Shown piece by piece: positions 11,398 to 21,116 of a DNA stretch of 64,000 bases. A model generated the notes under the pieces. It searched no databases, was not told where the DNA came from, and worked only from the letters and a program-made list of their open reading frames with translations. The DNA lies in assembly GCF_001641265.1 (NCBI RefSeq), contig NW_020167526.1, forward strand, positions 1,116,001 to 1,180,000. The letters are read 5' to 3'. A program made the translations under genes and the position numbers. This stretch comes from Pseudogymnoascus destructans. Its lineage: Eukaryota > Ascomycota > Leotiomycetes > Thelebolales > Thelebolaceae. How positions within the stretch are numbered: the stretch's first letter is position 1; every line of letters begins with the position of its first letter.

Positions 11398-11953
11398 GCA
11401 GTTGTGGTTTGGCGGAAGAAATGGGTTGGGTTATATGGTTACGCGGTTATGTGGTTATGGTTACGTGTTTAATGGGTAGAGTAGGGGGGTGGTATAGGTT
11501 TGTGGGTTACTCCTGGATGGGTGTAAGATATTCGAGGATTTGGGGACCCATTTTCTCGAATCTAGGCTTGTAGATGTTGAAAAAGCGCGCAGGCCACTTT
11601 AATAATAGTTATAATGTCATAGTTAATCGGATATAAACATCCTAGAGAAATTATTTTTGGTCCATTGGTTTCTGAGATGGGGGGTTGGCGTCGATGTCGT
11701 GCTATATTATTCTGACGAGGCTGAGGGGACTCAGCCTCGTCGGAATAATATAACACACAGACCACCTAACCTCTTTCCCAAAGCTGTCCTCTTCGAAATA
11801 TGATACCAGTAAAGTCCCCGAGACCAATACCCTTTTGCGCCGCTTTTACAATTGACGATGAAATTTTCGCCGACGGGGGAACAGGCATAAATATTTCCAG
11901 GGCAGCGTTTCAACGAAGCTCATGCGCCCAAGAAGCAACGAACGTCGCCCCCG
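11398..11953. other. Intergenic region with hairpin
   Basis: The region is the 3' flank of the syntaxin gene and the promoter of ERV41. The only structure I see is the foldback at 11699-11756. Minus-strand small frames here are not protein-like. Confidence 0.6.
11699..11756. repeat. Long inverted repeat with AT-rich ends and GC core
   Basis: Two 27-bp arms (11699-11725 and 11730-11756) are complementary except at two positions, around a 4-base loop GGGA. The core GACGAGGCTGAG is GC-rich and the outer arm TATATTATT is AT-rich. It lies about 300 bp after the syntaxin stop and 200 bp before ERV41. It could be a small foldback element or a structured RNA; no target-site duplication is evident. 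Confidence 0.85.
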
Positions 11954-13308
11954 ATGAACGGCTTCGCGAGTCACGGTCTGGATGAGGACAGGTTTGCGGA
12001 GAAGGGGAGCATAGTCTCAGCATTCGATGCGTTCCGTGAGTTTTCCTCCTCCATGGTCATACAAACGGCATTTCCAGCCCTTCTGCCCAATTACTGGGCT
12101 CGCACACCTCGGCCGGCGCGGCTAATTGGCTGCTCAACGAACACCTTGCTTACTGTAGCCGTTTACAGCGAAATCCAAACCGGAGTATGTCACGAAAACC
12201 TCTGGAGGCGGGAAGTGGACGGTCCTGATGCTGATCATCTCGGCGCTGCTTACAATGTCAGAGCTGGGGCGCTGGTGGCGCGGCAACGAGGACCACACCT
12301 TCGAGGTCGAGAAGTTCGTCAGCCGCGACCTACAAGTCAACTTGGACATGGTGGTTGCGATGCGCTGTCCCGATATCCATATCAACGTGCAGGATGCGTC
12401 GGGCGACCGGATCCTGGCGTCGAAGGTACTCAAGACGGAGCTGACGAACTGGCTGCAGTGGGTCAACATGAAGGGGCAGCATCAGCTGGGACACAATGCC
12501 GATGGGAGTGTCATAACTGATGAGGGCTGGGAGAGTGATGGCCACGATGAGGGTTTCGAAGAGGAGCACGTCCACGATATTATCTACACGGCGATGCGGT
12601 CAAACAAGTGGGCCAAGACGCCGAAGATTAAGGGCCATCCTCGGGATGGAGATAGCTGCAGAATATTTGGAAGCATGATGCTCAACAAGGTGCAGGGCGA
12701 CTTCCATATCACGGCTCGAGGACACGGATACCAGGAAGCGTTCGGGACGAAGCATTTGGACCACAGCAGTACGTATGGGGAGGCAATTAAGCTTTCACTC
12801 GTGCTACAATTGGGTTCCTACTGACATATTACCAGGCTTCAACTTCTCACATATCGTCTCCGAATTCTCCTTCGGAGCCTTCTACCCTAAGCTAATCAAC
12901 CCCCTCGATCAAACCATTACCACGACCGCCAACCAGTTCTACAAGTCCCAATACTTCATGTCCGTCGTCCCCACCATCTACACCGTCTCCTCGCCCAACC
13001 CCCTCTCCTCCAAAAGCACCATCTTCACGAACCAGTACGCCGTCACGCACGAGGACCGCAAGATCAACGAGCGCACCGTGCCCGGCATCTTCTTCAAGTA
13101 CGACATCGAGCCGCTGATGCTGACGATCGAGGAGCGTCGTGACAGCTTCCTCCGCTTTGCTATCAAGGTCGTGAATATCCTGAGCGGCGTGCTGGTCGCG
13201 GGGCACTGGTGCTTCACGCTCAGCGAGTACTTTGTTGAGGTGCTGGGGAAGAGAAGGAAGAGGCAGAGCGATGGAGTGCTCACGGGGAAGCTGGGGCATT
13301 CGGATTGA
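11954..13308 (+). CDS. erv41: ERV41/ERGIC2-type COPII vesicle protein
   Basis: Three exons, 11954-12035, 12169-12768 and 12836-13308, give 384 aa. The N-terminal exon ends in the conserved SIVSAFDAFPKSKPEYV block, followed by a first membrane segment (VLMLIISALLTMSELGRWW), a long lumenal domain (SRDLQVNLDMVVAMRCPDIH; GSMMLNKVQGDFHITARG; NFSHIVSEFSFGAFYPKL) and a second membrane segment near the C-terminus (IKVVNILSGVLVAGHW). This is the fold of Erv41/ERGIC2, which partners with Erv46 in cycling between ER and Golgi and retrieves escaped ER residents. The short cytosolic tail ends in basic residues and then GKLGHSD. Introns use GTGAGT and GTACGT donors. Confidence 0.92.
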
Positions 13309-13668
13309 TTGGGGTGGGCTGGGGTTGGGGTGATGGGGCGTTGATTTTTGGCGTTGGTTATGTGCTAAACATAGAATATATGATTTAACTGATGATCGCG
13401 AACATGCCCTCTTACGCTATCTTGCAACGCACGCACTATCATGACGGAACACGGCCCAAGGGGCGTCAATATCGTTTAATATTTTATTCATTGCGAACAT
13501 GGGTATCTTATCATACGGTAACTTCTCGCTGCCACGCATGCCGTCTCTAGTCCATCTCCCCTATCTCGCACCCGAGCAGAACCTCAGAATGCTCAACCAC
13601 CATTTTACTCCTCATTAGGCCTCGCGCCAGCGGGATGCTCCCATGCTCACCTACACCATCTAGCCTCT
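13309..13668. other. Convergent intergenic region
   Basis: This 360-bp stretch lies between the 3' ends of ERV41 (plus) and the permuted-papain-type gene (minus) and should contain both polyadenylation regions. I see no gene. Confidence 0.6.
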
Positions 13669-14711
13669 CTAGGCATCCTTCGGACTGTCCCCCCTCGAAA
13701 ACATCGACAACCCTCTATCCTTGAGGGATGTCCCTCTATCCTTGACACTAGAGAAGAACGACGGCTGGTGATTATCCAACTTCGTCGTATTATCCTCCAT
13801 GACCTGCTGCGCATTCTGCGTCGTATCCTGGTGATGCAACGTCGGGCGCTGCTGATCCTGCTGCTCCTCGGGATGTTGGTCAACGAACAGATCTTTGATC
13901 TGGCCCGCGCCCGTGGCGGCCTGGTACACGGCGAAGCTGGTGGCGAACTCTTTGTGTGCGCCGATCTTGATGGCGTCGAGGAGGAGGACGGCAAAGTTTT
14001 GGCAGTTGTTGCTGATGATGTTGTAGGCGGGCCGGGTTGCTCTCATGTTGTGGATGACCATCTCGCCTGAGAGGTGGAGCTGCATGTTAGAGAGGGAGGC
14101 AATAGGAGCCATATCAGAGGGGAAACTAACCGGCTTGTCGGAGCGCCTCGTCGTTGAATCTCGTGGTTCCGACTTCATACGTGTGCCACTCATCTTTGAC
14201 GACGACCTCGTTGATGTAGATGACATCCAAATGCTCGTCCTATGAAACTCTTCAATTCCAGAACCAAATTTACAGTCGGGGCTACTAAACATACCATCCA
14301 AAGCTCATGACAGAATCCACCCACCAGCACTGCCCAGTGCTGCGTAGGATCAGGATACTTATTGATCTTCTCCGTGATCTTCTTACCCAGCCCCGTCTTC
14401 TCAGCAAACCACTTGCCTCCCAACCCTCCAACGGGATGCCACCCGATCTGGACGGTGCGCAGCTCCCCGTTGATATTAGCCTCGCCGGGCGGTACCACGT
14501 TAGGCTTGTGGCCGAGGCCGAGGGACTGCTCGAGCACGATCTTGCCCTTCAGCGCTCCCTCTTTGCCTTTTTCGAGACCTTCTTTTCTGGATATCGCGTA
14601 AGACTTCGTACTTGCGCCGGATGTGATGGAGTCGGGTGCTTACAGGTATCCGCTTATCTTACTACGCGACGAGGAGCGCTTCTCCTCTGTTACTGTTTCT
14701 GCCTCGGTCAT
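13669..14711 (-). CDS. Permuted papain-like fold protein (His..Asn-Cys), function unknown
   Basis: Four exons (14644-14711, 14295-14586, 14131-14239, 13669-14066; transcribed right to left) give 288 aa. The start is ATG 14711. The order of motifs is TQHWAVLVGGFCHELWM (candidate catalytic His near residue 105), then TYEVGTTRF and finally NIISNNCQNFAVLLLDAI (candidate Cys near 180). A His preceding an Asn-Cys motif is the arrangement of circularly permuted papain-like enzymes such as LRAT, NlpC/P60-like and PPPDE proteins. That suggests a thiol hydrolase or acyltransferase, but this is inference. The C-terminal 70 residues are polar with a small repeat (VKDRGTSLKDRG). Introns carry GTAAGC, GTATGT and GTTAGT donors, and a CTAAC branch site is visible in the third. 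The domain is confident; the enzyme activity is not. Confidence 0.8.
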
Positions 14712-15911
14712 TTGGGTTTGTCGTCTGATGGAATTAGATCAGGAAACTTAGGTGGCACTCTGTGCACTGTATTTATGGAGTTATTATGTATAATACGTAT
14801 GCAGGGCGGCGCGGCAGTCGTTGAGAGGGCGAAGTCAAGAGGGGGGTACATAAACGCCTCTCAGAAATCCGACGTGTTACCCCACTATTAATTCAGGTAC
14901 GGAATGTTCGGACGAGACTTTGGACTCTATATATCAGGTACATATATTCCAGGCTATATTTACAAACAAAAGTCACATTGGTCACCTTCCCCAGCTATAT
15001 CCAGACGCCCATGTTTTACCAGGCGCCGCCACATGTCAACCTCTGTTCGGCGCTTACAAGGAAACTAGCCATTCGTTTCCAGGAAAAGTGAGCACGAAAA
15101 GCGAGCACGAAAAGTGAGCACGAAAAGTGAGGGCTGTGTAGATCCTAATCTATCACGGAGTGGAGGAATGGATGAATATTCCGCCGCCCTGCCTCAAATG
15201 TGAGAAATGGGATGGAATACTGGGTTTTGGTAAGCCTCAAAGTATGTCTATAGACACATCTGCTTAATTAAATAGTTTGTACACTACAGTATTCAATTAA
15301 ATCATCTGTTTTTAATAGACTATTTGCCGTACCTACGCCCCAATTGCTGTATCCCCCACATGCTGGGGCCTCCAGCGAAGCGTCAGTGACGACGCCCAGA
15401 GGATTACATAAGCAGAAACAAAGTGCTGCCTTTCCTCACCCACGCCTCGCGTTTCCACAAAGCCAGTAAGTGCCTAGTAACGAATCTATACATATATATG
15501 AACAATATAGCCGTTATACGACCGGTTGTTAGGAATGGGATGGCGGAGAGACGATGTCTTGGATGTTGATCTCCCAGGCAAACATCTGGGCTTCTTAGTC
15601 CCTTGTCCCACTTGCGTATGGAGGCCCTGCTCAGCCACAACGTCATGATATGAAACGAATCTGTGACCTTGAGATCTATCCCGATCCCCTCTCTCCTCGC
15701 CAATAAGGACAAAGAGTAAACTAGGCTTCTACCTTTGTAAGTGCTAATGAAAGAGTGGCGTTAAAAGGTATATTTTCTCTTGTTCACGACTTGCATCTTG
15801 GATCTTCGTTAATGTGTGTGTTTCGAAGTTTATAGCGAGTTTCCCAACATCATCTGAAATCGTACTTCATCCCCGCTTCTCTAACCAGGCAACACCACAC
15901 GAACTCCAACG
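14712..15911. other. Intergenic region between divergent genes
   Basis: About 1.2 kb holding the promoters of the genes at 13669-14711 (minus) and 15912-16972 (plus). It has an AT-rich stretch near 15240-15330 and a 13-bp tandem repeat at 15088-15131. No gene or RNA is apparent. Confidence 0.55.
15088..15131. repeat. 13-bp tandem repeat
   Basis: Three full copies plus five bases of GTGAGCACGAAAA, with one substitution (GCGAGCACGAAAA) in the second copy. Non-coding. Confidence 0.9.
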
Positions 15912-16972
15912 ATGTCTACCACAGACGCCCATATCCCAGCACCAGCTGAAGCGCCAGCGAGCGCCAGCCCAGCAACAGACTCCGCTCCAGCAGCTCTCGC
16001 CGCTGTCGCTCCACCAACAACCACAAATGCCGCGCCAGCAACATCAACCCCACCAAAGATCTCCCTCGACACCTCGAGTCACAACTCCGAGCCCGCCCTT
16101 GACTTCGCCGGCGACGTCGACACCAACAACATCCTCCCCACCCAAGCCACCCTCTCGAAAATCGAGGACTACGCGGTCCTCGACCGCGACGGGAAGAGCA
16201 TCCCCTTCAAATCCCTATACACCGGCCCCAACGTCCCACGCCGTGTGCTCTTGATATTCGTGCGACACTTCTACTGCGGCGTACGTCCCCCTCCCCCTAT
16301 TGCGCCATCCCCACTAACACCCCCCAGAACTGCCAACAATACCTCAAGGCCCTCTCTGCCTCCATCACCCCCGATGACCTCCTCCGACTCCCCGTCCCAA
16401 CCTTCATCGCCGTCATCGGCTGCGGCGCCCCCTCGCTAATCCAGATGTACGCCGACGCCAGCGAATGCCAATTCCCCATCTACGCCGACCCGACGGCGAA
16501 GCTGTACTCCGAGCTAGGGATGACGCGGACGCTCGCTCTGGGCGCGCGGCCCGAGTACCTACGCCGCAGCATGGTGACCAGCACCCTTGCCAGTATCGTG
16601 CAGGGGATAAAGCAGATCCCATCCGGGCGGGCGCTGGTAGGCGGGGATATGCAGCAGGTTGGTGGGGAGTTCTTGTTTGAGCCGGTGGGGGGGCTGGCGG
16701 CGAGTCCGGTGACGCCGGGGGTTGGAGGGGAGGAGGAGAAGAGGGTCGTGTGGTGCCATCGGATGAAGAATACGAGGGATCATGCGGAGGTGCCGGAGTT
16801 GAGGGAGGTGTTGGGGCTGGATGGGTTGGGGGTGCCGGGGGATAACGCGAAGAGGTGGATGAAGGCTGTGACGGAGAGGAAGGGGACTGGGTTGAGTGCG
16901 ATGGGGAGTTTGAATGAGGGGGGTAGTGGGTTGCTGGTTGGAGAGCCGAAGGGAGTGGTGAAGGGCCAGTAA
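15912..16972 (+). CDS. AhpC/TSA-like (PRXL2/AAED1-type) thioredoxin-fold protein
   Basis: Two exons (15912-16280 and 16328-16972; intron GTACGT..CCCCAG) encode 337 aa. After an Ala/Pro/Thr-rich leader of about 75 residues, the thioredoxin-fold domain shows VLLIFVRHFYCGNCQQYLKA, with the CGNC active-site-like motif created across the splice junction. It continues with PTFIAVIGCGAPSLIQMYAD and IYADPTAKLYSELGM, the pattern of the AhpC/TSA antioxidant family related to PRXL2/AAED1. The C-terminal 110 residues are Gly/Glu-rich and family-specific. A role in thiol redox chemistry is likely but the substrate is unknown. GC-rich codon use contrasts sharply with the AT-rich transposon island that starts directly downstream. 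Confidence 0.88.
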
Positions 16973-17398
16973 GTCAAGCAATACCAATTTGAGCAATTTC
17001 GGATGTAGCGGGAACAATGAACTGAAGTATTTGCCAATTCACAAGCAAGACACTTATTTTGATGCTGAGACACGCATGTTTGTAATTCGGCTCAATAGAG
17101 CGTTTTAGCAACTGTTGAACAGGCTGTTCAACACCCCCGTATGTAGTTAGTATAGAAATATGAGAATTTAGTGCCATAATCCCTGTACAAACCTTGCAAG
17201 CCCGAGCTCCACTACTTCCTATTTAGGACTTAGGACTGTAGAGGTTTAACAGTTATCTGTTGAAGACTTACAGCGAGCCATAATCCTGTTGTAGTTAGAG
17301 TATTTATTAGTAATCACCTTCAGGGGATGTCATGTAGCTGTAGAGTTAGTAATAGAGTTGTATGTATGATTGTATTATATTCAATACAAGTAATAACT
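16973..17398. other. AT-rich boundary of the transposon island
   Basis: Composition changes from GC-rich to AT-rich just after the redoxin gene. A near-perfect short palindrome, GTTGAACAG G CTGTTCAAC, lies at 17114-17132. The end of the Harbinger element is probably here, but I could not find matching terminal inverted repeats. Confidence 0.45.
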
Positions 17399-18776
17399 AT
17401 GGCATCGCATACCAAACCTATTGAATTCCGGGCATACCAGCCTCGAACTTTACTTCCCAGTCGTCAGCAGCGCTCTGTCTTCGAAGACGATGATCTGGGT
17501 AGTCCTCCTTTACCTGTTCAGCCTACAGTTGAGGCGCAATTCAATACCGAAAGGCCTAGAGGATCACAAGTCTCAAGCTGGCAGCGCATAGAGAGTTGCG
17601 ACCCTCAAGGCTCTCAAACAAAGATGACGCCCCTAACGAAGGACGAAGTACTGGTCCTCTTCCGACTTTGCAATCGAAACGCCGAAGCATTTTGACCAGG
17701 GAAGAAGACTGCATTCTGGTCTTATATACAGGCTGATTTCGAAAGGGAGACTGGTAAAGACCACAAGAGTCTCTACCGAGTAGTACAGCGGGAAATTGAC
17801 AAGAGAAGGAAATACCTTGATGGGCTTGGGACTGGACAAACCGATAGCGAGTCGGAATTGACTGTCCAAACTGATAACTGGATTGGGGTTGTTACTGAGG
17901 AAAAGCGGATTGAAACACAGTGAAGTGAGGCAGCAAATACTGTTATCACTTCGTCGCAGCGAGCGCTCAATACTCGAGACTTGTTATCCATTGCTCTTTG
18001 CTACAAAGCGGAGGCACCAGCAGACTTATCCTCAAAGTCGTAATAGATCCATTGGCCAGAGAGCACGAGAGTGCTCTGGCTTTGACGATCCTGACGACGA
18101 GGATATACTAGATGATTCTGCAGAAGAAAGGCAAAGTGAGAACGGCGCTGAGAGTGTTCACTCTATAGACTCGACTCCCCTGGAAACACCAACCCTACTA
18201 CGAACACCAACACCAGTACTACGAGGAACTTCAGCTCCTCGTGGCCGTTCAAGTAGTCGAGGAAGACGCCGCCATAGACAGCCCTGAACTTTGTCACCGT
18301 CTCAGACTCAATTGCTCCTTGAAGAGCGATTAAATACACAGGCTGACGACCCAGTATTATCTGTCTTTGAGTCGTCCATGAGTATGGTGAAGGATCAGTA
18401 TAGGAAGAGTAATGCAAGAGGGCAGGGAGGGCAGCAGGAAAGTCAGAACGAGAACATTGATAATCCTATAATTACTTCGCGGTTACAGCAAGTTGATCAT
18501 CAGATCCGGGAACTACAGGAAGGCCAAGCTGAATTGAAGCAAGGCCAAACTACAATGATATCTCTTCTTCAGCAGGCATTACATGGGCCTATCCGACGAA
18601 GCGTTCCAATTGAAAGTACAGGTAGTAGGGAATATAATGGGGTAGAGGGTTGGATAGAGTCAAGTAATACATATATATCCTCTAGTACAAAGAAGATATT
18701 TCTCTACTGTTGGTGGAGGCACCAGAAACCTCGTTCCAATCAAGTTACCCCGTATACAAGTATAACAGTTCGTTAA
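17399..18776 (+). pseudogene. Myb/SANT-like accessory ORF of the Harbinger element
   Basis: From ATG 17399 the frame reads MASHTKPIEFRAYQPRT and reaches a Myb/trihelix-like block, LTKDEVLVLFRLCNRNAEAF. A TGA follows and the same frame then continues with GKKTAFWSYIQADFERETG and SLYRVVQREIDKRR, together a plausible tri-helical DNA-binding domain. Further downstream, pieces in other frames carry Arg/Ser-rich sequence (RGRSSSRGRRRHRQ) and a coiled-coil-like segment (HQIRELQEGQAELKQGQT). In intact Harbinger elements this protein binds the transposon ends and helps import the transposase. Stops and frame changes show it is dead. Confidence 0.68.
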
Positions 18777-19063
18777 TAGTATCGCAGCTTTAAAGTGAGC
18801 TGCTACAAGCGACTGTGACTGTAGCCCTTTATCAAAAGCTGCGTACGTCCATAACTGTTGCGTTAATCCAAAGGCGTTTTCAACTGCAATCCTCACAGAT
18901 GATAGAGAAGCATTAAACTGCTTCTCCTTAGAAGGAAGATATCAGTAGCCACGCGCACAAGTATACGGAGCCATAATTCCTTCCGTACACTGGTAAGCTG
19001 GGTCTCCATATAGGTATAACTCCCGTTTACCATCCATAATATGCTGAATCCTTTCAACGCAGC

Positions 19064-19392
19064 TGTAAGGATGCCTTCTCGTCTCTCACTCTAAGGAGCA
19101 GACTCTGAGTAGCTGCGGGTCACGTGTGATCATTTGGGCGGGCTAACCGAGTCGGATGGGTTTTGGGTACTTGAGGGAAATGACTCATGAGGTTCCCCCT
19201 GATCATGTGTGATCATTGGGGTGGGCTAACCGAGTCGGATGGGTTTCGGGTACTTAAGGGAATTGACTCACGGGGTTCCCCCTTCATCTTTTTTGTATCC
19301 TTCTTAGTAGACCTATAGGATAGCATCCGTTTAGCCTCCGACTCGCACTCCCATATGCTATTACTGTGAGCTGGGTGCCCTGTGTCCTTACA
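19064..19392. mobile_element. LTR-like insertion A (329 bp), 5-bp TSD GCAGC
   Basis: Begins TGTAAGGATGCC and ends GTGTCCTTACA, so it has TG..CA ends and 7-bp terminal inverted repeats (TGTAAGG/CCTTACA). It is flanked by perfect GCAGC duplications at 19059-19063 and 19393-19397. It interrupts the Harbinger transposase exactly between WGESGC and VERIQ. An internal 75-80-bp duplication containing CTAACCGAGTCGGATGGGTT occurs at about 19126-19200 and 19206-19283. The signature fits a solo LTR; a small non-autonomous element is the alternative. Confidence 0.85.
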
Positions 19393-19610
19393 GCAGCCTG
19401 ATTCCCCCCAAATACGCCAGTCGTTAGCTGGTCCATTATACGGCCCAATCAAGGATGATACAAGTCCATCAGGGGTTACAATAGCCTGGAAGTACATTCC
19501 GTGCTTCTTCTTATATCCAGAATACCATAGCCGCTGGACTTCCGAGTCTCCTGCTGGTCGACAAAACCCTTGGAATGTACCATCAACAAACCCCCATATT
19601 TGGCTACAGG

Positions 19611-19981
19611 TGTAAGGATGCCTCCGTACCTAGATACTCGAAGAACCTGTCTCAGAACTGTTACGGTCACTACAAGCATGGAATCCGACTCGGTGGGGTT
19701 TCGAACCAGTAGAGGAGCATATAGCGAGTTACACTATAGTGGGGGACGGTAAGTGTATAGGGTTCAGGGCCGATGCAGACCTGTTGCGGTGGAAGGTTCA
19801 GGGCTAGGGTTGGGATAACCGAGTCGGGCCCGTTTCGGGAGTTAAGGAAACAGACTCAACGGGGTTCCCCCTTCATCTTTTTTGTATCCTTCGTAGTAGA
19901 CCTATAGGATAGCATCCGTTTAGCCTCCGACTCACACTCTCATATGCTATTACTGTGAGCTGGGTGCCCTGTGTCCTTACA
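19611..19981. mobile_element. LTR-like insertion B (371 bp), same family as A, 5-bp TSD ACAGG
   Basis: Same ends as insertion A (TGTAAGGATGCC..GTGTCCTTACA) and a long shared 3' part (about 19853-19981 matches 19268-19392 with a few changes). Perfect ACAGG duplications lie at 19606-19610 and 19982-19986. It contains one copy of the ACCGAGTCGG block that is duplicated in A, plus an inverted-looking version (TCCGACTCGG) near 19684. It sits in the Harbinger transposase just before the first catalytic Asp. Confidence 0.85.
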
Positions 19982-19991
19982 ACAGGCCACC

Positions 19992-20539
19992 TGTAAGGAC
20001 AGTTTGAACCGAGGCTGACCTTCAAGTCTGCAGAAGTATCCGAAGTATAATGTGAAGACTTCGATACTCGAAGCAGTAGGACAAGGTATAGTAGTTCAGG
20101 CTCCAAAGCATATACTTTATACCACAGGGGTCAAGTGGTGAGACTAACAGGTTGGCCAAGTGGTTCGACTCGAAGTAAGGGAATGCAAAGTAAGTCGAAG
20201 CAGGAGGAATTGCAAGAAGGCCAAGTAGTATATAATTTGCTAGCTAAAGATCAATAAGAGACATGAGCAATAAGTGCTTATATAACAGTAAAAATCCCTA
20301 GTGCCAAATAAGCGAAGGCACTAATTAACCGAACCCTAGCTAAGCGAGCCCTAGTGCAGCAAGCCAATAACAAGAGAGCCTAAGCCAGTAGTCAACATTT
20401 GGGCTGATCTAGGTCAGCAAGTGAAGCGAAGTGAGCGAAGTGAGCGAAGCAGGTGAAGTGAATGACATAGTGAAATAAGTACTAGAGACTAAAGCGAATC
20501 GAAGGGTCGTGACACAAATATCGAAGGAGTGTCATGATA
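19992..20539. mobile_element. Probable third insertion C (about 548 bp) flanked by CCACC
   Basis: CCACC at 19987-19991 and 20540-20544 flank a segment that starts TGTAAGGACAG and ends TGTCATGATA. The start resembles the A/B family, while the end would need a C-to-T change to read CA. Removing it together with insertion B brings the transposase pieces ADSGG and CSQIWGF next to each other, off by one base. The segment includes the simple repeat GAAGTGAGC (20430-20460) and TAGTGC-rich sequence. Boundaries are less sure than for A and B. Confidence 0.55.
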
Positions 20540-21116
20540 CCACCGCTATCTGCTATAGCCTCTTCAAAGCTTAGTAGCTTGTTGTATGTAAGGTATGGGT
20601 GCCATTCTAGTAAGCCTTCGAATTCGTGTACCAAGTGACCCATTACGTCGTTAAAGACTATTGAAAGCCATGCCTGAGACCGTCCAAAAAGGTCAACACA
20701 GGTTGTCCAACGCCCTGGATACGCAAGACGGGCCAAGACTACGCAAAGAGCAGTCTCTGGGTCTGGGTTTACCCGCCTGCTCCAGACTATTGTATGAAGC
20801 TTTAGCAGTGGCACAAGCTGAGCTATTTCGTCAATGGAAAACCTGTTAACTGTGAGTAATTAAGAACCATATAGAGTTATAACCTAAAAGCCTACCGGAA
20901 TTTATGAGCTACCTGTCCAGGAGTATGGCTACCCCATGCCCGTAAGCTCCAGTTGAACTTATCATACTCGTAAGTAAGTCGGGTCTGTGGGCGTTGAGTT
21001 GTATATAACTGTCGTAAGAGCCACCGATGGTATTGACGACGGCGATTATGCCGAATAACCAGAACAGTAGCACAAGTAGCAATCGCAATCAGTTCTAGGT
21101 CTTTGGTATTAGACAT

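Larger units (their letters stand above)
17399..21116. mobile_element. Decayed PIF/Harbinger-type DNA transposon with nested insertions
   Basis: A DDE transposase relic on the minus strand (18660-21116) faces a Myb-like ORF relic on the plus strand (17399-18776). Harbinger elements characteristically encode these two proteins. Limits given are those of the recognisable coding remnants, because terminal repeats were not found. The transposase is cut by three insertions at 19064-19392, 19611-19981 and about 19992-20539. Stops of the form TGA at positions where CGA would keep the frame (for example near 17696) fit C-to-T decay such as repeat-induced point mutation. The element cannot be autonomous. 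Confidence 0.82.
18660..21116 (-). pseudogene. PIF/Harbinger DDE transposase, interrupted by three insertions
   Basis: Read right to left. Exon 1 starts at ATG 21116 (MSNTKDLELIAIATCATVLV) and ends AHKF. A short intron leads into RFSIDEIAQLVPLLKLHT, then ALCVVLARLAYPGRW, FGRSQAWLSIVFNDVMGHLV and FEEAIADSGG. After the insertions at 20539-19992 and 19981-19611 it resumes as CSQIWGFVDGTFQGFCRP (first Asp), IVTPDGLVSSLIGPYNGP and NDWRIWGESGC. After the insertion at 19392-19064 it continues in frame with VERIQHIMDG, LYLYGDPAYQC (second Asp) and, past one TGA, VRIAVENAFGLTQQLW (Glu). All three DDE residues are therefore still present. The frame crosses the 19064-19392 insertion without loss once that element and one target duplication are ignored; across the other two it is off by one base. 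Dead gene. Confidence 0.82.

Noticed and set aside
19682..19720. tRNA-like T-arm sequence (GGTTCGAAACCCC on the minus strand)
   Set aside because: No acceptor stem or anticodon arm can be folded around it, and it lies inside LTR-like insertion B.
20320..20400. Telomere-like AACCCTAG words
   Set aside because: Only isolated, non-tandem occurrences within AT-rich repeat debris.
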